DNA from: Elusimicrobiota bacterium
Lineage (GTDB): Bacteria; CG03; SLGR01; PWQF01
DNA: 5,989 nt
Assembly: GCA_003558145.1 (NCBI GenBank)
Contig: PWMP01000137.1
Span: forward strand, 1-5,989
Direction: 5' to 3'
Positions 5,757-5,989 of this stretch are shown here, one piece after another. Position 1 is the first letter of the stretch. Each line of letters begins with the position of its first letter. Made by a program: the position numbers and the translations under genes. A model generated the notes under the pieces. That model worked only from the letters and a program-made list of their open reading frames with translations, did no database searches and was not told the DNA's origin.

Positions 5757-5989
5757 CTAAAAAAGTTCCTCAAACCACATTTTTATTCTTGACCACATAC
5801 TGCCTTTTGCCGTACGCACCACGGTGGTCTTTTCATCCTTAAGCGCATATTCGATAAGTCCAACCGACGTAGCGAAAGATGATGAATTTACCATTTCAGT
5901 TTTACCTTTTATGCCCCTGGGCCTCCCAAGACGCACGGGAAAATCCGGAAGTTTACCTGAAACTACTTCTTTCATACCCCTGAGCTCGG
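5757..5989 (-). CDS. ftsA: Cell division protein FtsA, C-terminal 76 residues (5' end beyond the right edge)
   Basis: FtsA is the actin-like protein that anchors FtsZ to the inner face of the cytoplasmic membrane and recruits later division proteins. The visible part includes FPVRLGRPRGIKGK, matching the family's 'lPVRiGrPqGv.G' strand, then SSFATSVGLIEYAL, matching 'Psyata-VGLl.yg'. The last 11 residues, SRIKMWFEELF, form the amphipathic membrane-targeting helix typical of FtsA. The frame continues without a stop to the window edge, so an ATG at 5975 is an internal methionine and not the start. The stop TAG lies 45 bases before ftsZ, the classic ftsA-ftsZ order. Confidence 0.96.
   Translation of the reverse strand, partial: ELRGMKEVVSGKLPDFPVRLGRPRGIKGKTEMVNSSSFATSVGLIEYALKDEKTTVVRTAKGSMWSRIKMWFEELF

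Noticed and set aside
5757..5975. Separate 72-residue gene starting at ATG 5975
   Set aside because: The frame is open to the window edge and the residues match the FtsA C-terminus, so this is an internal methionine of a partial ftsA.

Overview
The window is a gene-dense bacterial chromosomal segment with eight protein genes, all transcribed on the minus strand (right to left), with almost no intergenic DNA. In transcription order they are: ftsA (only the 3' end, 5757-5989), ftsZ (4635-5711), a pilT-type retraction ATPase gene (3544-4638), a YlmD/YfiH-family (PgeF) gene (2867-3400, with an open coding-like 5' extension to about 3541), proC (1992-2807), a small YggT/YlmG-type membrane protein gene (1727-1990), mtnA (689-1723) and ileS (5' end only, 1-708). 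No RNA gene, insertion sequence, CRISPR array or convincing terminator was seen. No stretch over 150 bases lacks coding potential.

The layout is the tail of a division/cell-wall cluster. In Bacillus-type genomes ftsA-ftsZ is followed by ylmD-ylmE-sepF-ylmG-ylmH-divIVA-ileS. In Pseudomonas-type genomes pilT sits beside yggS-proC-yggT. This window combines the two arrangements: ftsA-ftsZ, pilT, ylmD, proC, ylmG/yggT, mtnA, ileS. It lacks ylmE/yggS, the PLP-binding protein that both versions usually carry. The functions are cell division (FtsA, FtsZ, possibly YlmG), pilus retraction (PilT), correction of mis-made peptidoglycan precursor (PgeF, if the family role holds), proline synthesis (ProC), methylthioribose-phosphate metabolism (MtnA) and isoleucyl-tRNA charging (IleS).

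The spacing points to one operon with translational coupling: ftsZ/pilT overlap by 4 bases, proC/ylmG are separated by 1 base, ylmG/mtnA by 3 bases, and mtnA/ileS overlap by 20 bases. The only candidate internal promoter found lies just before proC.

The organism is a bacterium with moderate GC, frequent ATA and AGG/AGA codons, A-rich lysine runs and a type IV pilus system. The proteins are diverged members of universal families. A deep-branching Gram-negative lineage such as Elusimicrobiota or Omnitrophota would fit, but this is a low-confidence impression and not shown by the sequence.

No wholly new system is visible. The points most worth following are the missing canonical start codon of the ylmD/pgeF gene, the coupling of pilT to ftsZ, the missing yggS, and the TTG-started mtnA one sense codon after an in-frame stop of the preceding gene.
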